A DNA stretch of 64,000 nucleotides from an uncultured Pedobacter sp. (lineage in GTDB: Bacteria > Bacteroidota > Bacteroidia > Sphingobacteriales > Sphingobacteriaceae), in the NCBI RefSeq assembly GCF_946480185.1, contig NZ_CAMLIG010000001.1, positions 186,001 to 250,000 on the forward strand. The letters run 5' to 3'. This document shows positions 48,012 through 57,145 of this stretch, piece by piece (within the stretch, counting starts at the first letter, position 1; each line of letters begins with the position of its first letter). Made by a program: the position numbers and the translations under genes. The notes under the pieces are model-generated. The model was not told where the DNA came from. It searched no databases and saw nothing but the letters and a program-made list of their open reading frames with translations.

Positions 48012-49043
48012 CTAAACCGGATTTTTTATATAATTTCTCCACTTGTCTAATACTGCACTAAAATCTTCTGGAATTTCTGTTTCGAAATGAACATATTCTT
48101 TTTTAGTTGGATGCAGAAATCCCAAGGTTTTTGCATGTAAAGCCTGCCTTGGCATTATAGAAAAGCAATTTTCAACAAAGGCTTTATATTTGGCAAACAA
48201 GGTTCCTTTTCTAATTTTATCACCTCCGTAGGGTGCGTCGCTAAATAAGGGATGGCCAATGTGTTGCATGTGAGCTCTAATTTGATGGGTACGTCCGGTT
48301 TCAAGCTCACATTGTATCAAGGTAACATAATTAAAACGTTCTATGACTTTATAATGTGTTACAGACCATTTTCCTTTTTCAGGATCATCGTAAACGTCCA
48401 TTACCTTACGGTCTTTTGCACTTCTGCCTATATAACCTTCAACTTTTCCATCATTTTCTAAATCTCCCCATACTAAAGCTAAATACTGGCGAGTAATGCT
48501 ATGATCATAAAACTGTTTTGCCAAATAGGTCATTGCTCTTTCGTTTTTACTGATGAGCAAAAGTCCTGAAGTATCTTTATCTATCCGGTGCACTAATCCG
48601 GGCCTACCGTCATTACCAGGCAATTGTGGCAATTGATTAAAATGATGCACCAAAGCATTAACTAAAGTACCATTCCAATTGCCGTAACCTGGGTGGACAA
48701 CCATCCCCGCAGCTTTGTTTACCAAAACCACATCATCATCTTCATAAATTATATTAACAGGAATATCCTCGGCATAAACCTCATTGTCTCTCGGCGGATG
48801 AGGAAGAACAATACTTATTTCATCAAAAGGCTTTACCTTATAGCTGGCTTTTATAGGGCGTTTATTAACCAGTACATTTTCGGCCTCAATTGCATTCTGA
48901 ATTTTGCTACGTGAAGCATTTTCTATACGCAACATCAAGAATTTGTCTATGCGTAAAAGCGATTGTCCTTTATCTACTGCAATATTAAAATGCTCATATA
49001 AATCATTGTCTTCTTGCGCTACAGCTTCGTCTTCAAAATTCAT
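48012..49043 (-). CDS. rluD: RluD-type 23S rRNA pseudouridine synthase
   Basis: The 343-residue protein has an N-terminal S4 domain (SLLRIDKFLMLRIENASRSKIQNAIEAENVLVNKRPIKASYKVKP) and a pseudouridine synthase domain. The catalytic loop is LVHRIDKDTSGLLLISK, with GYGNWNGTLVNAL upstream and GRTHQIRAHMQHIGHPLFSD near residue 265. It is of the RluD type acting on 23S rRNA helix 69 in E. coli; the target here is inferred. Confidence 0.92.
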   Translation of the reverse strand: MNFEDEAVAQEDNDLYEHFNIAVDKGQSLLRIDKFLMLRIENASRSKIQNAIEAENVLVNKRPIKASYKVKPFDEISIVLPHPPRDNEVYAEDIPVNIIYEDDDVVLVNKAAGMVVHPGYGNWNGTLVNALVHHFNQLPQLPGNDGRPGLVHRIDKDTSGLLLISKNERAMTYLAKQFYDHSITRQYLALVWGDLENDGKVEGYIGRSAKDRKVMDVYDDPEKGKWSVTHYKVIERFNYVTLIQCELETGRTHQIRAHMQHIGHPLFSDAPYGGDKIRKGTLFAKYKAFVENCFSIMPRQALHAKTLGFLHPTKKEYVHFETEIPEDFSAVLDKWRNYIKNPV

Positions 49044-49219
49044 TGGGTAAAATTAAACCTTTTAAATAAAACTCAATCATATAAAAATAATTGGTATCAT
49101 ATTTGGATACTCTCTCGTACTGTTTAAAAAATTAATACTTATTAAAATGAAAGATTTTACTAAAAACGTCAGCATTTTCTTAAACTTTTTTCCGTTTCTG
49201 ATTAGAAAGATTTACTTTC

Positions 49220-49236
49220 GAGAATAATTTATTCTC
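49220..49236. promoter_or_regulatory. 17-bp palindrome before the DUF6588 gene
   Basis: GAGAATAA T TTATTCTC is a perfect inverted repeat lying 7 bp before the ATG, just downstream of a promoter-like TACTTTCG. It could be an operator or a 5' stabilising hairpin. Confidence 0.4.
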
Positions 49237-49243
49237 AAAGAAA

Positions 49244-50368
49244 ATGAAAAAACGCTCAAAATTTTCTGGATTAGTATTAGCTGCGCTTTTTACAGTGGGC
49301 AGTATAAATACGCTAAAGGCTCAGGATGTATCTGAATTGATAAAGTCTGGCCCAGCCGATGCAACTAAACTTACTCAGGCTTACTTCTCTCCAGCCTTTA
49401 AAGGTTTTGGATTTGGGATGAACAGTGCATGGTTTAACTCTGCAAAAACAAAAAAACTAGGTAAATTTGATTTACGCATTCAAGGCTCTGGAGCGTTAGT
49501 GCCAACTAAAGATCAAAGTTTCAACTTGTCTGACTTAGGCTTATCCTCAAAACTTTCTTACAATCAAAATGCAACCAGTCCAACTTTTTTTGGAAAAGAC
49601 GAAACCGGCGCAGAAATTAAAATAAAAGACGACAACGGTAATATACTAAAAGACCAAAATGGAAATGACGTTAAATTTAATCTACCGAACGGAACGGGTT
49701 TTCACATTGTACCTTCTCCCCAAATTCAATTAACTGTTGGCTTAATTAAAAATACAGAAGTTTCTTTAAGATACACTCCTAAAATCAAAAGTAATGATTT
49801 TGGATCAGGTGATGCATTTGGTTTTGGCGCAAAGCATGAAATCACAAAATACCTGTTTCCAGGGAAAACGGAAAAATTAATCCCTGTTGATATTGCCTTG
49901 GCAGTTGGTTATAACCAATTAAATTACCTATACAACATTAAAGTTGCGGACCAATTAAATGAAGATCCAAACACTCAAGGGCAAGATTTAAATCAAAGAG
50001 TTGAAGCTAAATTTTCCGGTTTTACAGTTGATGCTATACTTTCCAAAAAGTTATCCATTTTTACACCTTTTGTATCTGTGGGTTACAATACTGCAAAAAC
50101 ACAACTCGATGTTTTAGGCAAATACACCTTTCAATCTGGGTACAATAACTTTCCTTCTCCACCGTTTCCGGCAAACACACCAGACACAAGCAGTCCAAAA
50201 TATAGTAGCTTAACAGATCCAATTCATATTAACCAAAAAGACATCGCTGGTGTAAGAGCAAACGTAGGTTTTGAACTACACTTACTTTTCTTTAGACTTT
50301 ACGGTTCTTATAGCGTAGGAGAATATCAGGCTGTTACAGCTGGGATTGGTTTCGGTATCGGAAAATAG
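49244..50368 (+). CDS. DUF6588 outer-membrane protein
   Basis: The 374-residue protein has a signal peptide (1-26, ending LKAQ) and then many short beta-strands. It ends YQAVTAGIGFGIGK, as in outer-membrane barrels. Motifs DLRIQGSGALVPTKDQSFNLSDLG and GTGFHIVPSPQIQLTVGLIKNTEVSLRYTP match what I recall as DUF6588 of Bacteroidota. Function unknown. A terminator follows. Confidence 0.75.
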   Translation: MKKRSKFSGLVLAALFTVGSINTLKAQDVSELIKSGPADATKLTQAYFSPAFKGFGFGMNSAWFNSAKTKKLGKFDLRIQGSGALVPTKDQSFNLSDLGLSSKLSYNQNATSPTFFGKDETGAEIKIKDDNGNILKDQNGNDVKFNLPNGTGFHIVPSPQIQLTVGLIKNTEVSLRYTPKIKSNDFGSGDAFGFGAKHEITKYLFPGKTEKLIPVDIALAVGYNQLNYLYNIKVADQLNEDPNTQGQDLNQRVEAKFSGFTVDAILSKKLSIFTPFVSVGYNTAKTQLDVLGKYTFQSGYNNFPSPPFPANTPDTSSPKYSSLTDPIHINQKDIAGVRANVGFELHLLFFRLYGSYSVGEYQAVTAGIGFGIGK

Positions 50369-50386
50369 AATTTCTAAATTTTTTAT

Positions 50387-50422
50387 AAATCCTGGTTAAA
50401 TTCGTTTTAATCAGGATTTTTT
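50387..50422 (+). terminator. terminator of the DUF6588 gene
   Basis: AAATCCTG..TTAAA / TTTAA..CAGGATTT with loop TTCGT is followed by TTTG. It ends about 8 bp before the next start, which favours the ATG at 50430 over the TTG at 50421. Confidence 0.75.
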
Positions 50423-50429
50423 GTTTACG

Positions 50430-51317
50430 ATGATTGAGTTAGATTTTTACAGCCCCGAAGAAGAAGTTTATTTTGAACCAATCAATAAACATCAGGTAAA
50501 ACTGTTTCTTAAAAGGGATGATCTGATTCATCCTTTTATTTCTGGCAATAAATGGCGAAAGCTTAAATACAACTTAATTAAAGCGCAAGCAGAGGATAAA
50601 AAACATTTAGTCACGTTTGGAGGTGCTTTCTCCAACCATATTTTGGCAACCGCTGCTGCCGGAGCAAAATTCGGTTTTAAAACAAGCGCTTTTATTCGTG
50701 GCGAAGAAGCAGACAATCCTATTTTAAACCTTTGTCAAATATTTGGAATGCAGCTAATTTTTGTAAGTCGTGAGGATTACAAAAATAAAAAGGATTTATA
50801 CCAATTGCATTTCCATAACGACACTAACACCTTTTTTATTGATGAAGGCGGCTATGGGAGGGATTCCGAAAAAGGTTGCCGGGAAATTGTAGCTGAATTA
50901 AAAACCCAATACAACTATTTATTCTGTGCTGCAGGAACTGGTGCAACAGCAGCGGGAATTATAAATGGAGTAAGTGAAACTAAGTTAACCGCAGAAATAA
51001 ACATTGTACCTGCGTTAAAAGGTGGTGAATTTTTAAAACCAGAAATTGATGCTTTATTAACGTCAGTGCATCCTTACCATTTACATACTGACTATCACTT
51101 TGGGGGTTATGCAAAAACGAAACCTGTACTTATAGATTTTATTAAAAATTTCAGCCAAGAAACAGGTATTTTATTAGACCCTGTTTATACCGGGAAAGTT
51201 TTATTCGCGATTATGGATTTAGCCGAAAAGAACTATTTCAAGCCACAATCAAAAATTTTAATGATACATACCGGCGGTTTATTCGGGATATTGGGCATGT
51301 TGGAAAAGTTTAAATAA
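50430..51317 (+). CDS. PLP-dependent desulfhydrase / ACC-deaminase-family enzyme
   Basis: This 295-residue fold-type II PLP enzyme has the PLP-lysine in SGNKWRKLKYNL (about 44-48), FGGAFSNHILATAAAG and FCAAGTGATAAGII for cofactor phosphate. It matches the 1-aminocyclopropane-1-carboxylate deaminase/D-cysteine desulfhydrase family. It is shorter than authentic AcdS (about 340), so D-cysteine desulfhydrase or a related activity is more likely. Substrate is not shown. Confidence 0.85.
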   Translation: MIELDFYSPEEEVYFEPINKHQVKLFLKRDDLIHPFISGNKWRKLKYNLIKAQAEDKKHLVTFGGAFSNHILATAAAGAKFGFKTSAFIRGEEADNPILNLCQIFGMQLIFVSREDYKNKKDLYQLHFHNDTNTFFIDEGGYGRDSEKGCREIVAELKTQYNYLFCAAGTGATAAGIINGVSETKLTAEINIVPALKGGEFLKPEIDALLTSVHPYHLHTDYHFGGYAKTKPVLIDFIKNFSQETGILLDPVYTGKVLFAIMDLAEKNYFKPQSKILMIHTGGLFGILGMLEKFK

Positions 51318-51359
51318 AAGCTAGATCAGAATTCCACAAACCTTCTAAAGGTACGCTAA

Positions 51360-51391
51360 TTTGACAATATAAGCGTTTTTGGGTAGCTTTG
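51360..51391 (+). promoter_or_regulatory. consensus Bacteroidota promoter of the lysine aminotransferase gene
   Basis: TTTG (51360-51363), 20 bp, then TAGCTTTG (51384-51391): both boxes and the spacing match the consensus. The ATG follows 15 nt later. Confidence 0.8.
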
Positions 51392-51406
51392 ACCAACTAA
51401 AACCGT

Positions 51407-52738
51407 ATGTATAATTTATCCGTAGCGCCAGATCAAGTTAAAAAATCTTTAAGTAAACACTTATTAACAGACGGTTACGATTTAACTTTCGATCTAGAAA
51501 AAAGCCATGGCGTACGAATGTACGATTCGAAACACAAGCGATTTTTACTCGATTTTTTCACCTGTTTTGCTTCTGTGCCTCTAGGTTACAATCATCCAAA
51601 AATGATGGAAGATGAGGAGTTTAAAAAGAACTTGCTTTTGGCTGCTATTGCCAATCCTTCCAACTCAGATATTTATACCACACAATATGCACAATTTGTA
51701 GAAACCTTTTCTAAAATTGGCATTCCGGATTATTTGCCGCATGCTTTTTTTGTAGCCGGCGGAGGTTTGGCAATTGAAAACGCACTTAAAGCAGCAATGG
51801 ATTGGAAAGTTCAAAAAAACTTTACCAAAGGTTACCAGCAAGAAAAGGGAACTAAGGTTTTACATTTTGAACATGCTTTTCATGGCAGAACTGGCTACAC
51901 ATTAAGTTTAACCAATACTTTGCCCAATAAAACAAAATGGTTTGCTAAATTTAACTGGCCAAGAGTAAGTGTACCAAGCATAAAATTTCCGCTCGAAGGC
52001 AGAAACTTAGAAGACGTAATTACGAGTGAAGAATTAGCTATAAAGCAAATTAAAAATGCCTTCTCCATAAACAAAGATGAGATTTGTGCTATTATTATAG
52101 AACCCATCCAATCTGAGGGTGGTGACAACCATGTTAGGCAGGAATTTTTAGAACAGCTTAGAATTTTATGCGACGAAAACGAAGCTTTGCTAATTTACGA
52201 TGAAGTGCAAACCGGCGTGGGTTTAACGGGCAAGTTTTGGTGTCACCAACATTTTGGGGAAAACGCCCGTCCGGATATTATTGCTTTTGGCAAAAAAATG
52301 CAGGTGTGCGGTATTTTAGCAGGCAATAAGTTGGATGAGGTTGAAGATAATGTTTTTAAAGTGCCTTCACGCATTAATTCAACTTGGGGAGGAAACTTGG
52401 TTGACATGGTACGTTCCAGTAAAATATTGGAAACTATTGCCGAAGACAACCTATGTAATCATGCTGCAAAAGTGGGCGATTATCTTCAATATCAATTGGC
52501 AGATCTTGCTAAAGAAGATTCTCGAATTAAAAATGTAAGAGGTAGAGGGCTTTTGACCGCTTTTGATTTCCCAAATCCGGAATTACGGAACAACTTTATC
52601 AAAAAAGGAATGGATAAAAATGTGATGTTTTTAGGATGTGGAAACCAAGCCATCCGTTTTAGGCCTGCTTTGATCATCAAAAACCAACATATTGACGAAG
52701 GCGTGGCTATAATGAGAGAGGTTTTAAAAGAAATTTAA
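51407..52738 (+). CDS. lat: L-lysine 6-transaminase
   Basis: The 443-residue class III aminotransferase has GYNHPKMMEDEEF, HAFHGRTGYTLSLTNTLP and the PLP-lysine region IIAFGKKMQVCGI. The LLIYDEVQTGVGLTGKFWCHQHFG motif is also present. The overall sequence matches L-lysine 6-transaminase (LAT), which makes 2-aminoadipate semialdehyde (piperideine-6-carboxylate) in lysine degradation. It is monocistronic with a consensus promoter and a terminator. Confidence 0.92.
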   Translation: MYNLSVAPDQVKKSLSKHLLTDGYDLTFDLEKSHGVRMYDSKHKRFLLDFFTCFASVPLGYNHPKMMEDEEFKKNLLLAAIANPSNSDIYTTQYAQFVETFSKIGIPDYLPHAFFVAGGGLAIENALKAAMDWKVQKNFTKGYQQEKGTKVLHFEHAFHGRTGYTLSLTNTLPNKTKWFAKFNWPRVSVPSIKFPLEGRNLEDVITSEELAIKQIKNAFSINKDEICAIIIEPIQSEGGDNHVRQEFLEQLRILCDENEALLIYDEVQTGVGLTGKFWCHQHFGENARPDIIAFGKKMQVCGILAGNKLDEVEDNVFKVPSRINSTWGGNLVDMVRSSKILETIAEDNLCNHAAKVGDYLQYQLADLAKEDSRIKNVRGRGLLTAFDFPNPELRNNFIKKGMDKNVMFLGCGNQAIRFRPALIIKNQHIDEGVAIMREVLKEI

Positions 52739-52807
52739 GAAGATGGCAGAAAGCTGGAGAGAAAAAGCCGGACGGAAATTAGTATTTCTGCAATAATGAA
52801 AAAATCT

Positions 52808-52837
52808 AAAGGCTTACAATTTTCCATGTAAGCCTTT
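52808..52837. terminator. bidirectional terminator after lat
   Basis: An 11-bp perfect stem (AAAGGCTTACA / TGTAAGCCTTT) with an 8-nt loop lies between the convergent lat and CDGSH genes. Confidence 0.8.
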
Positions 52838-52843
52838 ATAGTA

Positions 52844-53068
52844 TTAAACTTTTTTTGGAGGCAAATCAAAAGCTATCGCTTCATGCTCAAAGTGACCTTT
52901 ATGGGCACCATCACAAAATGGTTTGTTTTGTGATAAACCGCATCTACAAAAAGAAATCACATCTCTTTCTTGTAAGTTATACACGTTACCTTCTTTATCA
53001 ACCACTTCAAAATCGCCTTGCACTCTTAAAGATCCGTTATTATTAACTGTAATTTTTGTTTTAGACAT
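52844..53068 (-). CDS. CDGSH iron-sulfur protein
   Basis: The 74-residue protein has the CDGSH pattern FCRCGLSQNKPFCDGAH near residues 41-57, with three Cys and one His to bind a 2Fe-2S cluster. The first half has beta-strands (ITVNNNGSLRV). It is a small cytoplasmic redox or cluster-carrier protein; partner unknown. Confidence 0.92.
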   Translation of the reverse strand: MSKTKITVNNNGSLRVQGDFEVVDKEGNVYNLQERDVISFCRCGLSQNKPFCDGAHKGHFEHEAIAFDLPPKKV

Positions 53069-53148
53069 CTTAAATTAATTTAAAACCGAAACTACCAAAA
53101 TTTACCCGTTACAGAGGCAAATAGCTTCAATATAGAATAATTCTAAAA

Positions 53149-54036
53149 CTACGCGTTCGATTTTTTTTGGATACGAAGCGTAAATGCTTCAATGGTTTCT
53201 GTTGGTCTGCCAAGTTCATCCCAAGTAAACTGTGCTTTAAACTTCTCATCGTAATGGTTTTTTGCATGTAATAATCTGTAAGCGTAATTAACTCTTGACG
53301 AAAACCAGCTCATTACAAACAAACTAAACATTGGAATTTTTACAATGTTCAACTTTTTTAAACTATAATGCTGACGAAAAATATTTAAAGCCTCTTCTGT
53401 TGTGTAGCTTTGCGGACCTTGAATATAATATTCGCGATTTTCATCGGTCAACAACTCAAAAGATTTAACAACCTGCTTGGCATAATCATTTGCACTTATC
53501 CAAAACAACTTTACGTTTGATTTTCCTACCAAATTCAAATTATTGGCTTTCATAAAACCGCCATCCTTAGTAAAGTTTTCCATAAAACTGCTGGAGACAA
53601 AAATAGTGTAAGGCAAGCCCGCTCCTTTTATAAGCTGTACTGCCTTTTGTTTAGCCTCAAAAACCCACCATTTAAACATCGTTTCACATTGGAAATCTTT
53701 AACCATCGATGATAAATATGCAATTCTTTTTATCCCTATTTGCTTTGCCACCTCCAAAAAGTTCATTAAGCCATCAGTTTCTGCAATAAAATCTTTCCGC
53801 CTAACATTGTGCTTCACATGCAGGTTAAGATATACGATTTCTTGTCCTTTTAAAGCATTAATTAAAGAGGTTTTATCGGCAAGATCACCGTAAACAATAT
53901 TGGCTTCAGTAAAAATAGCCTTCGCTTTTTCAATATTTCTTGTGATTACGGTAACGTTAAAACCTGCAGAAATAAGCTGATGGGTAACTGGTTTGCCTAA
54001 TAAACCGGTGGCACCAATTATAGCAATATTCTTCAT
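53149..54036 (-). CDS. NmrA/atypical SDR NAD(P)-binding protein
   Basis: The 295-residue protein has the N-terminal Rossmann motif IGATGLLGKPVTHQL (7-21) and the atypical SDR features YGDLADKTSL and RIAYLSSMVKD. It has no classical YxxxK. It is likely an NmrA-like dehydrogenase or epimerase. It overlaps the DsbA-type gene by 4 bp downstream of it, so the two are co-transcribed. Confidence 0.82.
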   Translation of the reverse strand: MKNIAIIGATGLLGKPVTHQLISAGFNVTVITRNIEKAKAIFTEANIVYGDLADKTSLINALKGQEIVYLNLHVKHNVRRKDFIAETDGLMNFLEVAKQIGIKRIAYLSSMVKDFQCETMFKWWVFEAKQKAVQLIKGAGLPYTIFVSSSFMENFTKDGGFMKANNLNLVGKSNVKLFWISANDYAKQVVKSFELLTDENREYYIQGPQSYTTEEALNIFRQHYSLKKLNIVKIPMFSLFVMSWFSSRVNYAYRLLHAKNHYDEKFKAQFTWDELGRPTETIEAFTLRIQKKSNA

Positions 54037-54683
54037 TCCGACAGCTGGGTTAACACGTTTGTAATTCGCAGTTTCATGGTATCGTGATCAGCGTAACCTT
54101 TTGCAATCATGTGAAAATTACGATCATCAACTTTAATAAACGCCGCCGGATAACCGCTTACTTGCAATTGTTTGGCTAAAGCAAATTCATAATATGCGGC
54201 TTGTTTAAACTCCTCACTATTTAGTTTTCGCAAAAAATCTGCTGCGTCTATTTTGTATTCACTGATAATCGGCAGGTAAGATTCGTCAAGCGATAAATCA
54301 GCACCTATGGTAAATTTTGCTTTATGCAAGTCGGCGGCAAACAGTACCGCCTGCTCGGGAAGAAAAGACTTAAATACCGCTAAAGCTATGGCGGGCTTTT
54401 CTGAACTCTGAAACTGAGTGCCGTCTTCCAAAACTTTCCAAAACCCTTCGCCAAAAACAACTCCAGTAGTTTCTTCAATGCGTGGCAAATGCGTTTTAAT
54501 TAACTCCGCAGCATTAGAAATTGGCCCTTCCCTATCTCCCAAAATCATTCCTCCAGAAATCACCTCAAAGCTAAAATCATCATTATATTCCTGATAGAGT
54601 TTCGACATGACTTCGCTAAAACCATAACACCAGCCACAAAGCGCATCGTAAACATAAATAATCTCCAACTTCTTATTTATCAT
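54033..54683 (-). CDS. DsbA-family thioredoxin-fold protein
   Basis: The 216-residue cytoplasmic DsbA-fold protein (no signal peptide) has the redox motif ALCGWCYGFSE (Cys15, Cys18) and the cis-Pro region QVSGYPAAFI. Similar proteins are the FrnE type or glutathione-like isomerases. A perfect TAGCTTTG lies 4 nt before its ATG, so the message is probably leaderless. Confidence 0.85.
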   Translation of the reverse strand: MINKKLEIIYVYDALCGWCYGFSEVMSKLYQEYNDDFSFEVISGGMILGDREGPISNAAELIKTHLPRIEETTGVVFGEGFWKVLEDGTQFQSSEKPAIALAVFKSFLPEQAVLFAADLHKAKFTIGADLSLDESYLPIISEYKIDAADFLRKLNSEEFKQAAYYEFALAKQLQVSGYPAAFIKVDDRNFHMIAKGYADHDTMKLRITNVLTQLSE

Positions 54684-54687
54684 GCTA

Positions 54688-54695
54688 CAAAGCTA
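54688..54695 (-). promoter_or_regulatory. -7 element of the DsbA-family gene
   Basis: A perfect TAGCTTTG on the minus strand ends 4 nt before the ATG at 54683. Confidence 0.6.
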
Positions 54696-54848
54696 AATCA
54701 AAAAACAGATTCAAATGTTTGAGGATGGTCAAATGTGCTTTTATTAGCTTCTTAAACCGTCTATTTTGTCGGTTAAATATCATCTATTTAAATACGGACG
54801 CTAAAATGGTGATCGGAAAATAAATATTTATTATGTTTAATTGTGACG

Positions 54849-55418
54849 ATGAAAATATTATTAGACCAGGTTAAAGCCTGTAGAATCTGTGAACAGCATT
54901 TGCCTTTTGGCGCTAATCCGGTGATGCTTGCTGGTGAAAAAAGCAAGATTATTATTGTGGGGCAAGCACCCGGAAGAAAAGTGCATGAAACACGTATTCC
55001 CTGGAATGACCAAAGTGGAGACAACCTGCGAACTTGGTTAGGTGTTGATAAAGAACTGTTTTACGATACAGATTATTTTGCCTTAATGCCAATGGCTTTC
55101 TGCTATCCGGGAACGGGAAAAAACGGAGATTTACCGCCAAGAAAAGAATGTGCCCCTGCTTGGCATGACCAAATAGTAAACTTAATGCCAGAGAGAAAGC
55201 TCTTTTTATTAGTTGGACAATACGCCCAAAAATATTATCTTAAAAAAGCAATCAAATCAAGTTTAACAGAAACTGTTAAAAATTATGAAGAATACCTTCC
55301 AATGTATTTTCCCTTACCACATCCATCCGGGCGAAACAACATTTGGCAAGCAAAAAATCCTTGGTTTAAACAAGATGTTTTGCCTAATTTGAAAGAGATT
55401 GTTTCGGGGTTACTTTAG
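54849..55418 (+). CDS. uracil-DNA glycosylase-family protein
   Basis: I chose the ATG at 54849 (a GTG two codons earlier is less likely), 189 residues. Motifs are VGQAPGRKVHETRIPWND near the N terminus, LMPMAFCYPG, ECAPAWH and PLPHPSGRN, with CRIC at about 11-14. This is the UDG superfamily layout seen in small family 4/5-like proteins. It should remove uracil or related bases from DNA; the Cys set suggests a possible Fe-S site, not shown. Confidence 0.85.
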   Translation: MKILLDQVKACRICEQHLPFGANPVMLAGEKSKIIIVGQAPGRKVHETRIPWNDQSGDNLRTWLGVDKELFYDTDYFALMPMAFCYPGTGKNGDLPPRKECAPAWHDQIVNLMPERKLFLLVGQYAQKYYLKKAIKSSLTETVKNYEEYLPMYFPLPHPSGRNNIWQAKNPWFKQDVLPNLKEIVSGLL

Positions 55419-55480
55419 CTAAGCTGATGCTTTTTTAGTAGAGAGAACTACTGATAGATTTTATCAAAAAACAATAAATT

Positions 55481-55966
55481 ATGCTTGTAAAACCATTAGA
55501 ACAAAAACACTGGGAATCTGTAAAGAAGATATACGAATTAGGGATAGCTACAAAAACAGCAACCTTTGAAACCGAAGCTCCCAGCTGGAAAGAGTGGAAC
55601 GCTAAACACTTAAAACATTCACGGTTAATTTGTGAGATTGATGAACGGGTTGGCGCTTGGGTTGCATTAAGAGAAGTGCAAAATGAATGTGTGGAAATTG
55701 GTGTTGCCGAAATTAGTATTTATGCGCATCCGGCCTGTAAAGGGATGGGATTGGGATATGTGCTTATGGAGCATGTGATTAGGCATAGTGAAGAAAATGG
55801 AATATGGACTTTGCAGGCACAAATTTTTGAAGATAATAAAACCACCATCCGCTTGCACAAAAACTCTGGTTTTAGAGAAGTAGGCTACCGTGAACGCTTA
55901 GGCGTTTTGGATGGCGTATGGCACAATATTGTTTTATTTGAACGAAGAAGTAAGGTAGTTGGTTAG
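55481..55966 (+). CDS. GNAT N-acetyltransferase (phosphinothricin acetyltransferase-like)
   Basis: The 161-residue GNAT has VEIGVAEISIYAHPACKGMGLGYVLM (acetyl-CoA loop) and the later NSGFREVGYRERLGVLDGVWHN. Pat-type enzymes N-acetylate glufosinate-like or amino-acid substrates; substrate unknown here. The last codons GTT GGT TAG and the stop belong to the start of the repeat tract at 55964. Confidence 0.87.
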   Translation: MLVKPLEQKHWESVKKIYELGIATKTATFETEAPSWKEWNAKHLKHSRLICEIDERVGAWVALREVQNECVEIGVAEISIYAHPACKGMGLGYVLMEHVIRHSEENGIWTLQAQIFEDNKTTIRLHKNSGFREVGYRERLGVLDGVWHNIVLFERRSKVVG

Positions 55967-56236
55967 TTCATTAGTCATTGGTTCATTAGTACCCATAACG
56001 TTTATTAAGTTGGTTCATTGAGTTCATTAGTCATTGGTTCATTAGTACCCATAACGTTTATTAAGTTAGTCCATTGAGTTCATTAGCAATCTTCAATCGG
56101 GTATATAATGAGTTCATTAGCAACTAATACGTTGGTTAAGTTAGTTCATTGAGTTCATTAGCAATCTTTCAATCGGGCATATAATGAGTTCATTAGCAAC
56201 TAATACGTTGGTTAAGTTAGTTCATTGAGTTCATTA
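55964..56236 (+). repeat. tandem repeat tract beginning with the GNAT stop codon
   Basis: About 270 bp made of two near-identical units of about 56 bp (GTTCATTAGTCATTGG...ACCCATAACG) followed by two units of about 75 bp (GTTCATTAGCAATC...ATACGTTGGTTAAG). The first 27 bp match 26 of 27 positions of 3369-3395. No open frame of interest lies inside. Confidence 0.85.
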
Positions 56237-56250
56237 CTGTTAGCAGGTAA

Positions 56251-56282
56251 CTCCCTCTCCTTCGGAGAGGGCTGGGGTGAGG
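56251..56282 (-). repeat. palindromic dispersed element at a gene 3' end (copy 2)
   Basis: CCCTCTCC / GGAGAGGG stem at 56253-56271 with CTGGGGTGAGG beside it, an inverted copy of 17083-17115. It ends 2 bp before the stop codon of the minus-strand gene at 56285. Confidence 0.85.
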
Positions 56283-56284
56283 CC

Positions 56285-56776
56285 CTATTTGCTCCTATAG
56301 GCAGCGTCGTTTATAGTTTTATTGATGGTATTAATTAATTCTGAAGCGGCATCTTTCAACTTCATATCCCCGTCATAGGCTCCGTCAATTTCAACCACTT
56401 TCTTTTTGCGTTGATAGTCGTATTCAATTAAATAACGAGGAGATTTACCACTGGTATCTCCTATCATTTTCTCTGGCATATTCCAGAAACCCAAATCCAC
56501 AGCTTTGCGGTGTAAGTAAAGCAGCTCATCTTTTGTAAGTATTACTTTTTCTTTAACTAAAGAATCTTGGTTGTTTACAAACTGATAATCTCCAGTTTTT
56601 GAAGAAAAGCTTTTATCCAAATGCCCTCCAGATCCTGCTTGTATTGTTATGTTTTCAAATTCAGAAAACTTAAACGGTGCATTTCTGATCATTATGGAAT
56701 AATAGTAAACGCAGTACAACAAAAACGGAAGGGTAATACATATTATTAAAAAAATCTTTTTTCCTTTATCGCTCAT
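56285..56776 (-). CDS. hypothetical membrane-anchored protein
   Basis: The 163-residue protein has one N-terminal transmembrane helix (about 8-28) and a periplasmic domain with charged, Lys-rich beta segments. A central piece reads ILTKDELLYLHRKAVDLGFWNMPEK, and later LIEYDYQRKKKVVEIDG. I do not recognise a domain. A perfect TATATTTG promoter element is 121 nt upstream. A dispersed palindrome abuts its stop codon. Confidence 0.7.
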   Translation of the reverse strand: MSDKGKKIFLIICITLPFLLYCVYYYSIMIRNAPFKFSEFENITIQAGSGGHLDKSFSSKTGDYQFVNNQDSLVKEKVILTKDELLYLHRKAVDLGFWNMPEKMIGDTSGKSPRYLIEYDYQRKKKVVEIDGAYDGDMKLKDAASELINTINKTINDAAYRSK

Positions 56777-57145
56777 TATAATTCTATTAGTTCTTTATGG
56801 CTTGTATTATTGTGAAATTCATTCTCCCATTTGGCAATCACTACCGTTGCTAAACAGTTTTAAAATATTACAGATGTTGGAGCATCATCTAATTCCGCAA
56901 ATATAGCAGCTAAAGACAAATAAAGTGTAGTCACATTTAAATTAACCTGTATTAAAAACCTCTTGCGGAGGCAACTACAAATCGATGTCGCTACAATAGT
57001 TAAGGAGCTGTATATTACCGAAACATGTTGAGAAATAGCTAATGAGGTCTAAAAAAGCCACAAATTACAATTCGCCTTCTCAACCAGATTGACTTAATTT
57101 TCATTAATTTAGTTTCGGATTTATAATACTGAGTTGACCAAGCGA
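56777..57145. other. intergenic region between divergent genes
   Basis: About 370 bp. It holds the TATATTTG at 56898-56905 for the minus-strand gene and the leader of the 57-kb sigma gene group. No gene, RNA or repeat is recognised. Confidence 0.4.
56898..56905 (-). promoter_or_regulatory. possible promoter element of the 56.3-kb membrane protein gene
   Basis: A perfect TATATTTG lies 121 nt before the ATG, a longer leader than usual in this window. The best TTTG upstream is only 11-12 nt away. Confidence 0.4.

Noticed and set aside
55964..56236. CRISPR array from the long repeat tract
   Set aside because: Repeats are directly adjoining units of two sizes, without unique spacers; no cas genes.
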